Shown here: one piece after another, positions 7,860-18,608 of the stretch
How the letters are laid out: the number at the start of each line of letters is the position of its first letter
Position numbering within the stretch: position 1 is the stretch's first letter
Assembly: GCA_963800285.1 (NCBI GenBank)
Contig: CAWDAL010000014.1
Location: forward strand, 124,001-188,000
Reading direction: 5' to 3'
Source of the DNA: DASUPK01 sp963800285
GTDB taxonomy: Bacteria > Actinomycetota > Thermoleophilia > Solirubrobacterales > 70-9
Length of the DNA: 64,000 nt
Translations under genes and position numbers: made by a program
Notes under the pieces: generated by a model
The model's database searches: none
Told to the model about the DNA's origin: nothing
Seen by the model: only the letters and a program-made list of their open reading frames with translations

Positions 7860-8597
7860 ATGAAGGTCGCCATTCTCACCGACATCCACAGCAACCTGCC
7901 GGCCTTCGAGGCCGTGCTCTCGGCGATCGACGAGGCCGGGGTCGAGCGCCGCTGGTGCCTCGGCGACGTGGTCGGCTACGGGGCCCAGCCCGACGAGTGC
8001 ACCAAGCTGGTCTCCGAGCGCTGCGACCTCAGCCTGGTCGGAAACCACGACCTCGCTGTCACCGGGGAGATCAGCACCGAGGTCTTCTCGGCCTCGGCCG
8101 CGGCAGCCGTGGAGTGGACACGCGCCAACTCGGATGACGCCACGATCGAGTTCCTCAAGGCGCTGAAGCCCGAGAACACCGAGCACGAGGTCGGCCTCTA
8201 CCACGCTTCGCCCCGCGATCCGGTCTGGGAGTACGTGCTGGCCGTCGATCAGGCCCGCGAGTGCATCGAGGAGCAGGCGGCGCGGGTGAGCTTCATCGGC
8301 CACTCACACGTGGCCCTCTGGTTCTCGGACAGCGACGGCCCGCCGGGCGCGGATGGCGGCGGGCAGGCGGAGGACGGCAGGGAGATGGATCTCTCCGAGC
8401 ACCGCTGGCTCCTCAATCCCGGCAGCGTGGGTCAGCCCCGGGATGGTGATCCGCGCGCGGCCTGGCTCGAGCTCGACACCGAGGAGTGGAAGGCGACCTA
8501 CCACCGCGTGCAGTACGACATCGACACCGCTGCCGTGGCGATCCGGGAGGCGGGCCTCCCCGAACTGCTCGCCGACCGCCTCTACGTGGGCCAATGA
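7860..8597 (+). CDS. Calcineurin-like metallophosphoesterase
   Basis: 245 residues. The dimetal-site motifs appear in order: DIHSN near the start, LGDVVGYG, VGNHD and IGHSHVALW. This is the YfcE/ApaH-like superfamily with a cytoplasmic location (no signal peptide). The ATG at 7860 gives MKVAILTDIHSNLPAFEAVL, the usual family start. Substrate cannot be predicted; phosphodiesterase or nucleotide phosphatase activity is likely. A longer upstream frame would run into the divergent promoter region and is not used. Confidence 0.85.
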   Translation: MKVAILTDIHSNLPAFEAVLSAIDEAGVERRWCLGDVVGYGAQPDECTKLVSERCDLSLVGNHDLAVTGEISTEVFSASAAAAVEWTRANSDDATIEFLKALKPENTEHEVGLYHASPRDPVWEYVLAVDQARECIEEQAARVSFIGHSHVALWFSDSDGPPGADGGGQAEDGREMDLSEHRWLLNPGSVGQPRDGDPRAAWLELDTEEWKATYHRVQYDIDTAAVAIREAGLPELLADRLYVGQ

Positions 8598-8640
8598 TGT
8601 CGCCCGTCCCCGCGAAGAATGGCGTTTCGAGCGCCCCGGC

Positions 8641-8646
8641 TAGTAT
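8641..8646 (+). promoter_or_regulatory. -10 hexamer TAGTAT of the lipoprotein-kinase operon
   Basis: TAGTAT is 7 bases from the ATG at 8654 with no ribosome-binding site, one of the clearest leaderless-type arrangements in the window. Confidence 0.55.
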
Positions 8647-8653
8647 CGCCGCG

Positions 8654-9157
8654 ATGCCGAATCCGCTCCGGCCGATAGTGCTTGCCCTCTTCGTGGCGAC
8701 CGCCGCCGCGGGCGTTCTGGGCTGCGGCGGGAGCAGCGGGCCGGATCCCTCCCTGACCGGACAGGAGGCCGCCGTCCTCAACTCCAAGATCGAAGAGATC
8801 CAGGCGAACGTCCGGGTCGGCAGCTGTCTGGTGGCCGCCGACAAGACCGATGACCTGATCGCCGACGTCCAGCAGCTGCCCTCGTCCGTCAACTCCGACG
8901 TCAAGAGCGCCCTCCTCAACGGGGCCAACCAGCTCAAGATCCTGCTCGCCGATCCGACTCAATGCGAGGGCAGGACCACCACGTCCCAGACGACCACCAG
9001 CACGCCCTCGACGACGCAGTCGACCACCACCACGAAGACGCAGCCGACGACGACGACCCGTACCCAGACACAGCCGACGACCACCACGCCGACCCAGACC
9101 GGCCCGAGCACCACCACCGGCGGCTCGGGCGGGATCGGGCCCGGAGGCCTCCAGTGA
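8654..9157 (+). CDS. Small lipoprotein with Thr-rich C-terminal tail
   Basis: 167 residues. Signal peptide MPNPLRPIVLALFVATAAAG ends in a lipobox VLGC, so the mature protein should be diacylglyceryl-anchored outside the membrane. A helical domain of about 80 residues (ALNSKIEEIQ..., one Cys near GSCLVAA, one near TQCEG, possibly disulfide-bonded) is followed by roughly 60 residues of Thr/Ser/Gln/Pro repeats (TTTTKTQPTTTTRTQTQP), a likely cell-wall-spanning and O-glycosylated stalk. Its stop overlaps the GTG of the downstream kinase by 4 bases, so the two are co-translated and may act together as an outside partner and an inside kinase. Confidence 0.85.
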   Translation: MPNPLRPIVLALFVATAAAGVLGCGGSSGPDPSLTGQEAAVLNSKIEEIQANVRVGSCLVAADKTDDLIADVQQLPSSVNSDVKSALLNGANQLKILLADPTQCEGRTTTSQTTTSTPSTTQSTTTTKTQPTTTTRTQTQPTTTTPTQTGPSTTTGGSGGIGPGGLQ

Positions 9158-10347
9158 GCCCGCGCAGTCCCAAGGGTGAGCTGATCTCCGACCGCTACCG
9201 GATCGAGGACCGCCTCGGATCGGGCGGGATGTCGACGGTCTTCCGGGCGACCGACACGATCCTCGAGCGGACGGTCGCGGTGAAGATCCTCGCCGAGCAC
9301 CTCTCGGACGACGACCGCTTCGTCGCACGCTTCCGCCGCGAGGCGCTCGCGGTCGCCAAGCTCGTGCACCCCAACATCGTCCAGGTCTACGACACCGGTA
9401 ACGACGGCGGCCAGTACTACATCGTCATGGAGTACGTCCGGGGCCGCTCCGGCGCCCAGCTGCTCCAGGCGGAGGGCAAGCTCGACCCCGAGACCTCGGT
9501 GGAGATCGGCGTCCAGGCCTGCGCCGGCCTCGACTACGCGCACCGCCACGGCATCATCCACCGCGACGTCAAGCCCGGGAACCTGATGATCATCGGCGGC
9601 CCCGCGGGCGGCGGCGACATGACCGTCAAGCTGGCCGACTTCGGCATCGCAAGGGCGAGCGAGCAGACCCGGATCACGCAGGTCGGCTCGGTCGTGGGCA
9701 CGGCGGCCTACCTGGCCCCCGAGCAGGCGCGCGGCGACGAAGCCAACCCGTCCTCGGACGTCTACTCGCTCGGGGTCGTGCTCTACCAGTTCCTCACCGG
9801 CCGGCTGCCCTACGAGGGCGCCTCGCTCGCCGAGCTGGCCGTGCGCCAGCAGTCCGAGCAGGCGCTGCATCCCAGCTCCTACAGCGAGGCCGTGCCGGAG
9901 GCGGTCGGCGACGCCGTTCTGGTCGCGCTCGAGTCGGATCCCTCACGGCGCTTCGCGGCCGCCGGGGAGCTCGCCGACGCGCTGCGCCGCGGATTGACCG
10001 GCGAGTCCCCGGCCCGCACCGCTCAGACCCGCGTACTTGGTGGGGACGCCCCGACCTCCGCCACCCGGCACATGCCGCGGACCCGCACCCAGCGGCAGCG
10101 CCGGCCCGTGCAGCCCAGGCAGCGTCAGGCCCCGGCCCAGCCGCCCCGCCGCCGGCGCGCCCCGCAGATGGCCCGCAACCTCCTCGCACTGATCGCGATC
10201 CTGCTGCTGGCCGCCGTGGTCGCCGCGATCGTCGTCCTCGCCTCAGGCGGCGGAGGAGGCAAGATCAACCTGGATCAGGTCGTCAAGCAGAACGTCAACG
10301 ACCAGATCGACGCCCTCAAGCAGGTCGTCGACGACAACACCAAGTAG
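9154..10347 (+). CDS. Membrane Ser/Thr protein kinase, PknB type
   Basis: 397 residues. Hanks kinase domain 14-275: glycine loop LGSGGMSTVF, Lys44 in VAVKIL, catalytic HRDVKPGN (Asp138), DFG at 162-164, activation segment ending GTAAYLAPEQ. A basic Arg/Gln/Pro-rich juxtamembrane linker (about 305-338) leads to one membrane helix (339-363) and a short outside tail of about 35 residues. PASTA domains, usual in PknB, are absent. The start GTG at 9154 lies within the lipoprotein stop codon. It probably autophosphorylates in its Thr-rich activation loop. The short tail suggests that the lipoprotein may supply the sensing function; this is inference. Confidence 0.92.
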   Translation: MSPRSPKGELISDRYRIEDRLGSGGMSTVFRATDTILERTVAVKILAEHLSDDDRFVARFRREALAVAKLVHPNIVQVYDTGNDGGQYYIVMEYVRGRSGAQLLQAEGKLDPETSVEIGVQACAGLDYAHRHGIIHRDVKPGNLMIIGGPAGGGDMTVKLADFGIARASEQTRITQVGSVVGTAAYLAPEQARGDEANPSSDVYSLGVVLYQFLTGRLPYEGASLAELAVRQQSEQALHPSSYSEAVPEAVGDAVLVALESDPSRRFAAAGELADALRRGLTGESPARTAQTRVLGGDAPTSATRHMPRTRTQRQRRPVQPRQRQAPAQPPRRRRAPQMARNLLALIAILLLAAVVAAIVVLASGGGGGKINLDQVVKQNVNDQIDALKQVVDDNTK

Positions 10348-10474
10348 GGGCCACCAGGCCATGATGCGAGGGCGCGCGACAGCGCGACCCGTTTAGTAAC
10401 CGAGCGGAGGGCGAAGCCCGTAGCGACTTATGCTGGGCGGCCGCTTGTGGCCGCGGCTACACGGCCAAGCCGGA
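10347..10474. repeat. Convergent-gene repeat, copy 2 (long form)
   Basis: The space between the converging kinase and glycosidase genes contains several short stems. GGCC ACCA GGCC is at 10349-10360, GGGC GAA GCCC at 10409-10419, and GCGGCCGCTTGTGGCCGC at 10437-10454. The last is identical, with flanking bases, to 57860-57877. The composite resembles the element at 57802-57904. It holds no plausible gene and likely terminates transcription in both directions. Confidence 0.6.
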
Positions 10475-11557
10475 TTACGGTGTTCCCCCCGCCACGCGGG
10501 CGAACGCGAACCAGGAAGGCTTGGGGCTGCCGTTGAGGCGGAAGAGCCCGGCTCGGCCGAGCAGGAAGTCCGGCGTCTTCGCCTTCCGGGTCACGCGATC
10601 CGTGTAGGAGAACCAGAGCGCGCGCTCGATGCCGAGCGCATCGGCCCTGGCCGCCAGCAGGTGGTAGGTCCTCGTCAGCTTCGCGGCCTGCTTTCTCGGC
10701 TTGGCCCGGAGCTTGGGCGTCTTCAGGCCCCGCCCCCCCGTGACCCAGCCGAAGGAAGTGACCCAGATCGGCTTGGCGCCATCGCCGTGCTTGCGCATGA
10801 TCCGGCGGGCCGCCGCGACCAGGCGAATGACCCTTTTGGGCTTCGCCGCGAACGGGTGGATGGCGAGCACATCGAACGCGCTGCTCGCGCCCGGCACCCG
10901 GTAGAGCTTCTTCAGATAGCCGACCAGCTCCAGGGACTTCTTTCCGCCGCGGTAGGGCCAGATCCCGCCGCTGACGACCTGCGCGGCCGGGTCAGCGCTC
11001 TTCAACGCCGCGGACGAGAGCTTGAGCAGCTTGGCGAACCGGCCCGGACTCGGCTTGCCACCGAAGAACACGCCCAGATTGGGCTCGTGCCAGATCTCCC
11101 AGCTCGTGACCGGGAGCCGCGGCAGTTCGGGGTGCATGGCCCAGAAGGTTCCGTTGGATCCGTACCGGAGCGCGAGGTCCGAGAGCAGCGCCCTCCAGGC
11201 TGCGCGCTGCCGGGCGTTGCGGAGAGGGGGCCGGTAGCGGTCACGTCGGGAGATCCACTTCGGCACCCCGAGCAGGTCCGGCAGCGCGTGGATGCCGGCC
11301 AGCGCGGACTGGGCGAAGAACAGGTCCGTCGGACCCCAGTTGCGGACGCCCGGCCTCGGCTCGATGAACCTCCAATCGACCTGAATCCGGTAGGTCCCGG
11401 CGCCGGCGGCGGCGAGCCGATTGAGCTCCGCCTGGTTTGGAACGTGCACTCCCACGACGCCGTAGAACGGGTTCGGCGTGACGGCCCGTGCCGCCGTGGG
11501 AGCGGCGAACAATGCGGCCAGCGCGACGCAGGCGGCTGCGATCCCCCTCCGAGGCAT
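10475..11557 (-). CDS. Secreted glycoside-hydrolase-like TIM-barrel protein, nucleophile replaced
   Basis: 360 residues. A signal peptide ends AAPTAARA. The barrel includes WEIWHEPN (around residue 157), the acid/base Glu motif of clan GH-A (GH5/GH39-like). The second catalytic strand, normally TExGW, reads VTSFGW near residue 267, with Ser at the nucleophile position. The protein may be a non-catalytic carbohydrate-binding protein, or use another residue. A TAACTT hexamer 6 bases upstream suggests leaderless expression. It converges with the kinase gene. Substrate unknown. Confidence 0.7.
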   Translation of the reverse strand: MPRRGIAAACVALAALFAAPTAARAVTPNPFYGVVGVHVPNQAELNRLAAAGAGTYRIQVDWRFIEPRPGVRNWGPTDLFFAQSALAGIHALPDLLGVPKWISRRDRYRPPLRNARQRAAWRALLSDLALRYGSNGTFWAMHPELPRLPVTSWEIWHEPNLGVFFGGKPSPGRFAKLLKLSSAALKSADPAAQVVSGGIWPYRGGKKSLELVGYLKKLYRVPGASSAFDVLAIHPFAAKPKRVIRLVAAARRIMRKHGDGAKPIWVTSFGWVTGGRGLKTPKLRAKPRKQAAKLTRTYHLLAARADALGIERALWFSYTDRVTRKAKTPDFLLGRAGLFRLNGSPKPSWFAFARVAGGTP

Positions 11558-11563
11558 GCAGCG

Positions 11564-11569
11564 AAGTTA
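11564..11569 (-). promoter_or_regulatory. -10 hexamer TAACTT of the glycosidase-like gene
   Basis: TAACTT on the minus strand ends 6 bases before the ATG at 11557. The whole upstream spacer to tgt is only 26 bp, so the gene can also be read through from tgt. Confidence 0.4.
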
Positions 11570-11583
11570 GCCGCTGCCGTCGT

Positions 11584-12801
11584 TCAATGTCGCAGTTCCC
11601 GAGCGGCGTCCCAGGGCGGCACGCCACCCAGAACCGCCCCCGAAAACGCCTGGAAATCCGCCGCTTCGATCGCCTCTCGCGCGCCCGAGACGAGCGTCCG
11701 CACGTAGGTCAGATTGTGGAGCGTGAGCAGGCGGGTCCCGGTCAGGTCCTTGTTGCGCGCGAGGTAGTGCAGGTAGGCGCGTGTGTGGCGGGTACAGGCC
11801 TCGCAGTCGCAGCCCTCGACGACCGGCGAGTCGTCGTTGGCGTATGCCGCCTTGGTCAGGTCGAGCCGGAAGCGTCCCTCGGGATTGGGGGCCAGCGCGG
11901 TCCCATGGCGCGCGAGCCGGGTGGGGATGGCGCAGTCGAACAGGTCGACCCCCAGCGCGATGCCGGCCAGCAGGTCGTCCATCTCGCCGATTCCCAGCAG
12001 GTGGCGGGGCGCCTCCTGCGGGAGCAGCGGCAGCGTGAAGCCCAGTACGCCGTACATCTCCTCCTTGTCGCGTCCCAGCGTGCCGCCGATGGCGATCCCG
12101 TCGGGCCCCGCCGCCGCCGTCCGCTCCGCGGACTCGCGGCGCAGGTCCTCGTGGACCCCACCCTGGACGATCCCGAAGACGGCCTGGTCCGGGGGCCCGT
12201 TCAGCCCGTGCCACTCGAGACAGCGATCGAGCCAGCGGTGAGTTCGCTCCGTGGAATGAGCCGTGTAGTCGCGGTCGGCATGGGCCGGCGTGCACTCGTC
12301 GAAGGTCAGCGCGATGTCGGAGCCGAGGGCCGCCTGGATCCCCATCGACTCCTCCGGGCCGAGGAAGCGACTCGAGCCGTCGAGCAGCGATTGGAACGCC
12401 ACCCCCTCCTCCGAGATCTCGACCCTGGCGCCCCCCGGGGTGCTGCCGCGCCGTCCCTTGATCTCATCGGCCACCCCGCCGTGAGCGAGCGAGAAGACCT
12501 GGAAGCCGCCCGAGTCGGTGATGATCGGCCGGTCCCAGCCCATGAACCGATGCAGACCGCCGCGCGCGGCGATCAGCTCCTCGCCCGGCGAGAGGTGGAG
12601 GTGGAAGGTGTTGCCGAGCACCATCTCGTAGCCGAGCTCGGCGACCTCTCGGGAGGAGAGGCCGCGGACGCTGCCCTTCGTCGCCAGCGGGATGAATGCC
12701 GGCGTCGCGACCGGCCCGTGCGCGAGATGCAACAGGCCCGCGCGGGCGGCGCCGTCGTGGGCCTGAATCTCGAAGCTGAGCCTGGCCGGGTCGGATCTCA
12801 C
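11584..12801 (-). CDS. tgt: tRNA-guanine transglycosylase
   Basis: 405 residues, slightly longer than the E. coli enzyme (375). TIM-barrel motifs: ITDSGGFQVFSL (general-acid/base Asp), TFDECTP, FGIVQGG, GVDLFDCAIPTRLARHG (nucleophile Asp in the base-exchange loop), and the zinc site CDCEACTRHTRAYLHY. It exchanges guanine 34 for preQ1 or queuine in GUN-anticodon tRNAs. It follows gpmI with a 10-bp gap, so it is read with the glycolytic operon. No other queuosine genes are in the window; salvage of queuine or preQ1 is possible. Confidence 0.93.
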   Translation of the reverse strand: MRSDPARLSFEIQAHDGAARAGLLHLAHGPVATPAFIPLATKGSVRGLSSREVAELGYEMVLGNTFHLHLSPGEELIAARGGLHRFMGWDRPIITDSGGFQVFSLAHGGVADEIKGRRGSTPGGARVEISEEGVAFQSLLDGSSRFLGPEESMGIQAALGSDIALTFDECTPAHADRDYTAHSTERTHRWLDRCLEWHGLNGPPDQAVFGIVQGGVHEDLRRESAERTAAAGPDGIAIGGTLGRDKEEMYGVLGFTLPLLPQEAPRHLLGIGEMDDLLAGIALGVDLFDCAIPTRLARHGTALAPNPEGRFRLDLTKAAYANDDSPVVEGCDCEACTRHTRAYLHYLARNKDLTGTRLLTLHNLTYVRTLVSGAREAIEAADFQAFSGAVLGGVPPWDAARELRH

Positions 12802-12811
12802 CCGGCCAAGC

Positions 12812-14356
12812 CTAGGGTTCCCGCAGAGAGCGCCCCGTCATCGCCTCCGGCTGTGGGATGCCGAGCAGGTCCAGCGCCGTCGGGGCGACGTCGGCGAGGA
12901 TGCCGCCGTCGCGCAGGCCGATCCCGGGCACCGTGACGATCGCGGGCACCGGGTTGGTCGAGTGGGCGGTGTTCGGCGAGCCGTCGGGCTCGAGCATCTG
13001 CTCGCAGTTGCCGTGGTCGGCGGTGATGATCAGCGCTCCCCCCTTCTCGTGGACCGCGGCGACGACCTCGCCGAGACGGCGGTCCACCTCCTCGCAGGCC
13101 GCAACCGCCGCCGGGATCACTCCGGTGTGGCCGACCATGTCCGGGTTGGCGAAGTTGATGATCCCGAAGCGGTAGCCGTCGGCGCTCCACGCCCCGGTGA
13201 AGAGTTGGGCCGCCGCGGCGGCGCTCATCTCCGGCTTGTGGTCGTAGGTCGGGACGTCGCGCGGGGAGTCGGCGAGCAGCTGCTCCTCGCCGGGCAGCTC
13301 CCCCTCCTTGCCCCCGTCGAAGAAGTAGGTGACGTGCGCGTACTTCTCGGTCTCCGCGACGTGGAGCTGGCGCTCACCCTGCTCGGAGACCACCTGGGCG
13401 AGGGTGGTCGCGGGCTCCTTCGGCGGGAAGGCCACCGGATAGGGCCAGCCGTGGTGGTACTCGGTCATCGTGGTCAGCTCGAACGGCGCAGCGCCGCCCC
13501 GGTCGAACTCGTCGAAGTCCGGCTCGCCCAGCGCGCGGGTCATCTGGCGGGCCCGGTCGGGGCGGAAGTTGATGAAGATGAACGGCTCGTCGGCCTGGGC
13601 GCCGTCGTAGTCGCCGATCACCGTCGGCTCGATGAACTCGTCGGTGACCTCCTGCTCGTAGGAGGCCTTGACCGCCCCGACGGCCTCCTCGGCGCGCGGC
13701 CCCTCCGCGTGCACGATCGCGTCGTAGGCCTTCCTGGTCCGGTCCCAGCGGCGGTCGCGGTCCATGCCCCAGTAGCGGCCGCCGACCGTGCCGATGCGGC
13801 CGGTCCGGCGAAGCCAGCGCTCGACCTCCTCGACGTAGCCGGCGCCGTTGTGCGGCAGGGTGTCGCGGCCGTCGGTGAGGGCGTGGATCACCAGCTCCGT
13901 GACCCCCTCCTCCCCGGCCAGCTCGATGATCGCCTCGATGTGCTCCCAGCCCGAGTGGACCCCGCCGTCCGAGATCAGGCCGATGGCGTGCAGGCGCCCG
14001 CGGCGTGACTCCCGCGCGGAGCCGCAGGCGGCCCGCAGCGCCGGGTTCTCGAAGAAGCTGCCGTCGGCGATCGAGTCGTCGATCCGCGCCAGGTCCTGCT
14101 TGACGACGGCGCCGGCGCCCAGGTTGAGATGGCCGACCTCCGAGTTGCCCATCTGGCCTTCCGGCAGGCCGACGTCGCGGCCGGAGGTGGAGAGCGTCGT
14201 GTGCGGGTACGCGTCCCAGAGCTCGTCGAAGACCGGCGTGTTCGCCTGGGACACCGCATTGCCCGGGCCATCGGGGGCAAGCCCGAAGCCGTCGAGGATC
14301 ACCAGCGCCAGCGAGGGCAGCGGCAGGCTCGTGGGCCCCGACCGAAGCGGGCTCAT
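12812..14356 (-). CDS. gpmI: 2,3-bisphosphoglycerate-independent phosphoglycerate mutase
   Basis: 514 residues, standard length for the Mn-dependent alkaline-phosphatase-fold enzyme. VILDGFGLAP starts the phosphatase domain with its metal Asp. GNSEVGHLNLGAG contains the phosphoserine nucleophile. ALTDGRDT, NFRPDRARQ and the C-terminal ITADHGNCEQ metal motif are present. It interconverts 3- and 2-phosphoglycerate. Its ATG overlaps the tpiA stop by 4 bases, in the order gap-pgk-tpiA-gpmI-tgt. Confidence 0.96.
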   Translation of the reverse strand: MSPLRSGPTSLPLPSLALVILDGFGLAPDGPGNAVSQANTPVFDELWDAYPHTTLSTSGRDVGLPEGQMGNSEVGHLNLGAGAVVKQDLARIDDSIADGSFFENPALRAACGSARESRRGRLHAIGLISDGGVHSGWEHIEAIIELAGEEGVTELVIHALTDGRDTLPHNGAGYVEEVERWLRRTGRIGTVGGRYWGMDRDRRWDRTRKAYDAIVHAEGPRAEEAVGAVKASYEQEVTDEFIEPTVIGDYDGAQADEPFIFINFRPDRARQMTRALGEPDFDEFDRGGAAPFELTTMTEYHHGWPYPVAFPPKEPATTLAQVVSEQGERQLHVAETEKYAHVTYFFDGGKEGELPGEEQLLADSPRDVPTYDHKPEMSAAAAAQLFTGAWSADGYRFGIINFANPDMVGHTGVIPAAVAACEEVDRRLGEVVAAVHEKGGALIITADHGNCEQMLEPDGSPNTAHSTNPVPAIVTVPGIGLRDGGILADVAPTALDLLGIPQPEAMTGRSLREP

Positions 14357-15100
14357 AGGGCTGCTTCGACGATCGCAGCGAAGTCGTCGGGATCGAGGCT
14401 CGCGCCGCCGACGAGCGCGCCGTCGACGTCCGGCAGCGCGATCAGCTCGGCCGCGTTGCCCGGCTTGACCGAGCCGCCGTAGAGGATCCTGATCGCAGCC
14501 GCCGCCTCCGCCGAGCGGCCATCGATCAGGCCGCGGATCAGCTCGCAGGCCTCCTGCGCCTGATCGGGCGTCGCGGTCCGCCCGGTGCCGATCGCCCAGA
14601 TCGGCTCGTACGCGATCACGACGTCGCCGAGCAGATCGTCCGGCACCTCCGAGAGGTCAGCCTCGATCTGGCGGGTGAGGATGCCCTCGGTCTCGTCGGA
14701 GTCGCGCTGGGCCTCGTTCTCCCCCACGCAGAGGATCGGCTCGAGACCGGCTCTCAGGGCGGCCGGCACCTTGCGCGCCAGCGCCTCGTCGCTCTCTCCG
14801 AAGTACTGGCGGCGCTCGGAGTGGCCCAGGACCACGCCGTCGACGCGGAGCTCGACGAGCATCGGCGCCGAGACCTCGCCGGTGAATGCGCCCTCGGCCT
14901 CCTCGTGCATGTTCTGCGCGGCGACGCGCGCCGGGCTCTGGGCGCAGCGCTCGACGGCCGTCTTCAAAGACAGGAACGGCGGGCAGATCACCACCTCGGC
15001 GCCCGACTCGGGCACCCGCGGCAGGAAGTCGGCGAGGAAACGCTCGGTCTCCTCGGCCGTCTTGTGCATCTTCCAGTTGGCCGCCAGGATCGGGGTGCGC

Positions 15101-15108
<8 letters not shown>
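14353..15108 (-). CDS. tpiA: Triosephosphate isomerase
   Basis: 251 residues starting MPERTPILAANWKMHK, with catalytic Lys in NWKMHK, His in LGHSERR, Glu in VIAYEPIWAIGTG, and the phosphate-binding loop YGGSVKPGN. An in-frame extension to 15300 is not used because it lies inside pgk and lacks family character. It overlaps pgk by 8 bases and gpmI by 4. It interconverts dihydroxyacetone phosphate and glyceraldehyde 3-phosphate. Confidence 0.96.
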
Positions 15109-17324
<2,216 letters not shown>

Positions 17325-17408
17325 TTGAAAGTCCTCCTAGACGGGGTTTGCTCTACTTAAATTATCGAGCCGACGCCCGGAGCGTCCCCGTGCGGAGCAC
17401 GGAGATCC

Positions 17409-17774
17409 TCAACGCTCGTGCGATACGCAGACCTCGACGAGGTAGCCGTCGGGGTCGGTGAGGCGACAGGAATAGGTGCCCCGGCCGAACGATGCCGCGC
17501 TGCCCGGCTCAGCCACCGGGTCGCCCCCGCGCGCGGAACCGGACTCGAACGAGGCCTTGACCGCCGGGATGCTCTTCGCGGGGAACGAGATCAGGCCGTA
17601 GCCGGGTCGCTGGGTGTCCGAGAGCTCGATGAAGAACTCCGCCTTGATCAGGCCCCAGCTGACCGAGTTCGCGGGCGCCTCCTGGCGGCGCCAGCCCAGC
17701 GGGGCGAGGATCGAGTCATAGAACGCACCGCTGCGTTCGAGGTCGGAGACTTTTACGGCTGCGTAATTGAGCAT
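17409..17774 (-). CDS. VOC-superfamily (glyoxalase/dioxygenase fold) protein
   Basis: 121 residues with two beta-alpha-beta-beta-beta modules. It starts MLNYAAVKVSDLERSGAFYD, a typical VOC beginning, and ends CRLTDPDGYLVEVC with the conserved metal-ligand Glu near the C-terminus. Such proteins are metal-dependent lyases, dioxygenases or antibiotic-binding proteins; the substrate is unknown. It lies alone between the ABC exporter and gap. Confidence 0.75.
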   Translation of the reverse strand: MLNYAAVKVSDLERSGAFYDSILAPLGWRRQEAPANSVSWGLIKAEFFIELSDTQRPGYGLISFPAKSIPAVKASFESGSARGGDPVAEPGSAASFGRGTYSCRLTDPDGYLVEVCVSHER

Positions 17775-17840
17775 CTGATTGCGACGTTGGGACGAAACGG
17801 TCCCTGCGGATCCAGATTACAGGGGAGATGCGGACGAACG

Positions 17841-18608
17841 TCAGCGACGCGGCTCCCAGCGGAAGAAGCGAACCGCGACCAGAAGCCCGACGAGCCCCCA
17901 GGCGGCGACCACGGCGAGGTCGCCCCACTCGAACCCCGCGCCGGCGGTGTGCGGGTTCCAGGCGGTGAACATCGCCTCGAAGAAATGTCGGATCGGAAAT
18001 GCATCGGCAAAGTCGAGTACCCCGTTCGGCAGCTCATCCTGCGGGATGAACACACCCGACAGGAAGTAGAGCGGCAGGACGGTCGCATTGGTTACGGCCG
18101 GGGCGGCCTCCGCCGTCGGGATCGCGGCGGCGAGGGCGAAGCCGAGGCAGGAGAACGAGAAGGCTCCGACCGCGAGCGTGACGAGCATCGCCGGCAGCGT
18201 GTGAGTCGGAATGGTGACGCCATAGAGCACGGCGCCGATCACGCTGACGAGGACGACCATGATCACCGAGATGACCAGCGAGTTCCCCACCCGTCCGGCG
18301 ACGAAGGCGGCAGGCGGCAGCGGGGTGCCGCGCACCCGCTTGAGCTGACCGGCCTCGCGCTCGGTCGGCAGGTTGGTGGCGAGCTTGACGGTGGTCGCCG
18401 AGATCACCGCCAGCGTGAGGATCGCCGGCACGTAGTAGGTCGCCCCCTTGACGTCCACCCCCGAGATGTGGGTGTCCTTGAAGATCGTCGCCAGCAGGAA
18501 GAGGAAGAGCAGCGGCAGCAGGGCCGTGAAGAAGACGGCCGCGGGATTCCGCCAGAAGACCTTCTGGTCGAACCGGAACTGGTGCAGGACGACTGCGACT
18601 CCGCTCAC
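17841..18608 (-). CDS. ABC-2 type transporter permease
   Basis: 255 residues with about six membrane helices. An N-terminal cytoplasmic segment (HQFRFDQKVFWRNPAAV) precedes the first helix, and a conserved LPLYFLSGVFIPQDELP segment sits before the last helices, as in drug and lipid exporters. Its start overlaps the ATPase gene stop by 4 bases. It forms the membrane part of an exporter with the ATPase at 18605-19531. Cargo unknown. Confidence 0.88.
   Translation of the reverse strand: MSGVAVVLHQFRFDQKVFWRNPAAVFFTALLPLLFLFLLATIFKDTHISGVDVKGATYYVPAILTLAVISATTVKLATNLPTEREAGQLKRVRGTPLPPAAFVAGRVGNSLVISVIMVVLVSVIGAVLYGVTIPTHTLPAMLVTLAVGAFSFSCLGFALAAAIPTAEAAPAVTNATVLPLYFLSGVFIPQDELPNGVLDFADAFPIRHFFEAMFTAWNPHTAGAGFEWGDLAVVAAWGLVGLLVAVRFFRWEPRR

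Noticed and set aside
12962..14008. 348-residue frame opposite gpmI
   Set aside because: Mirrors gpmI codon pattern; low-complexity sequence rich in Val/Gly/Arg/Asp.
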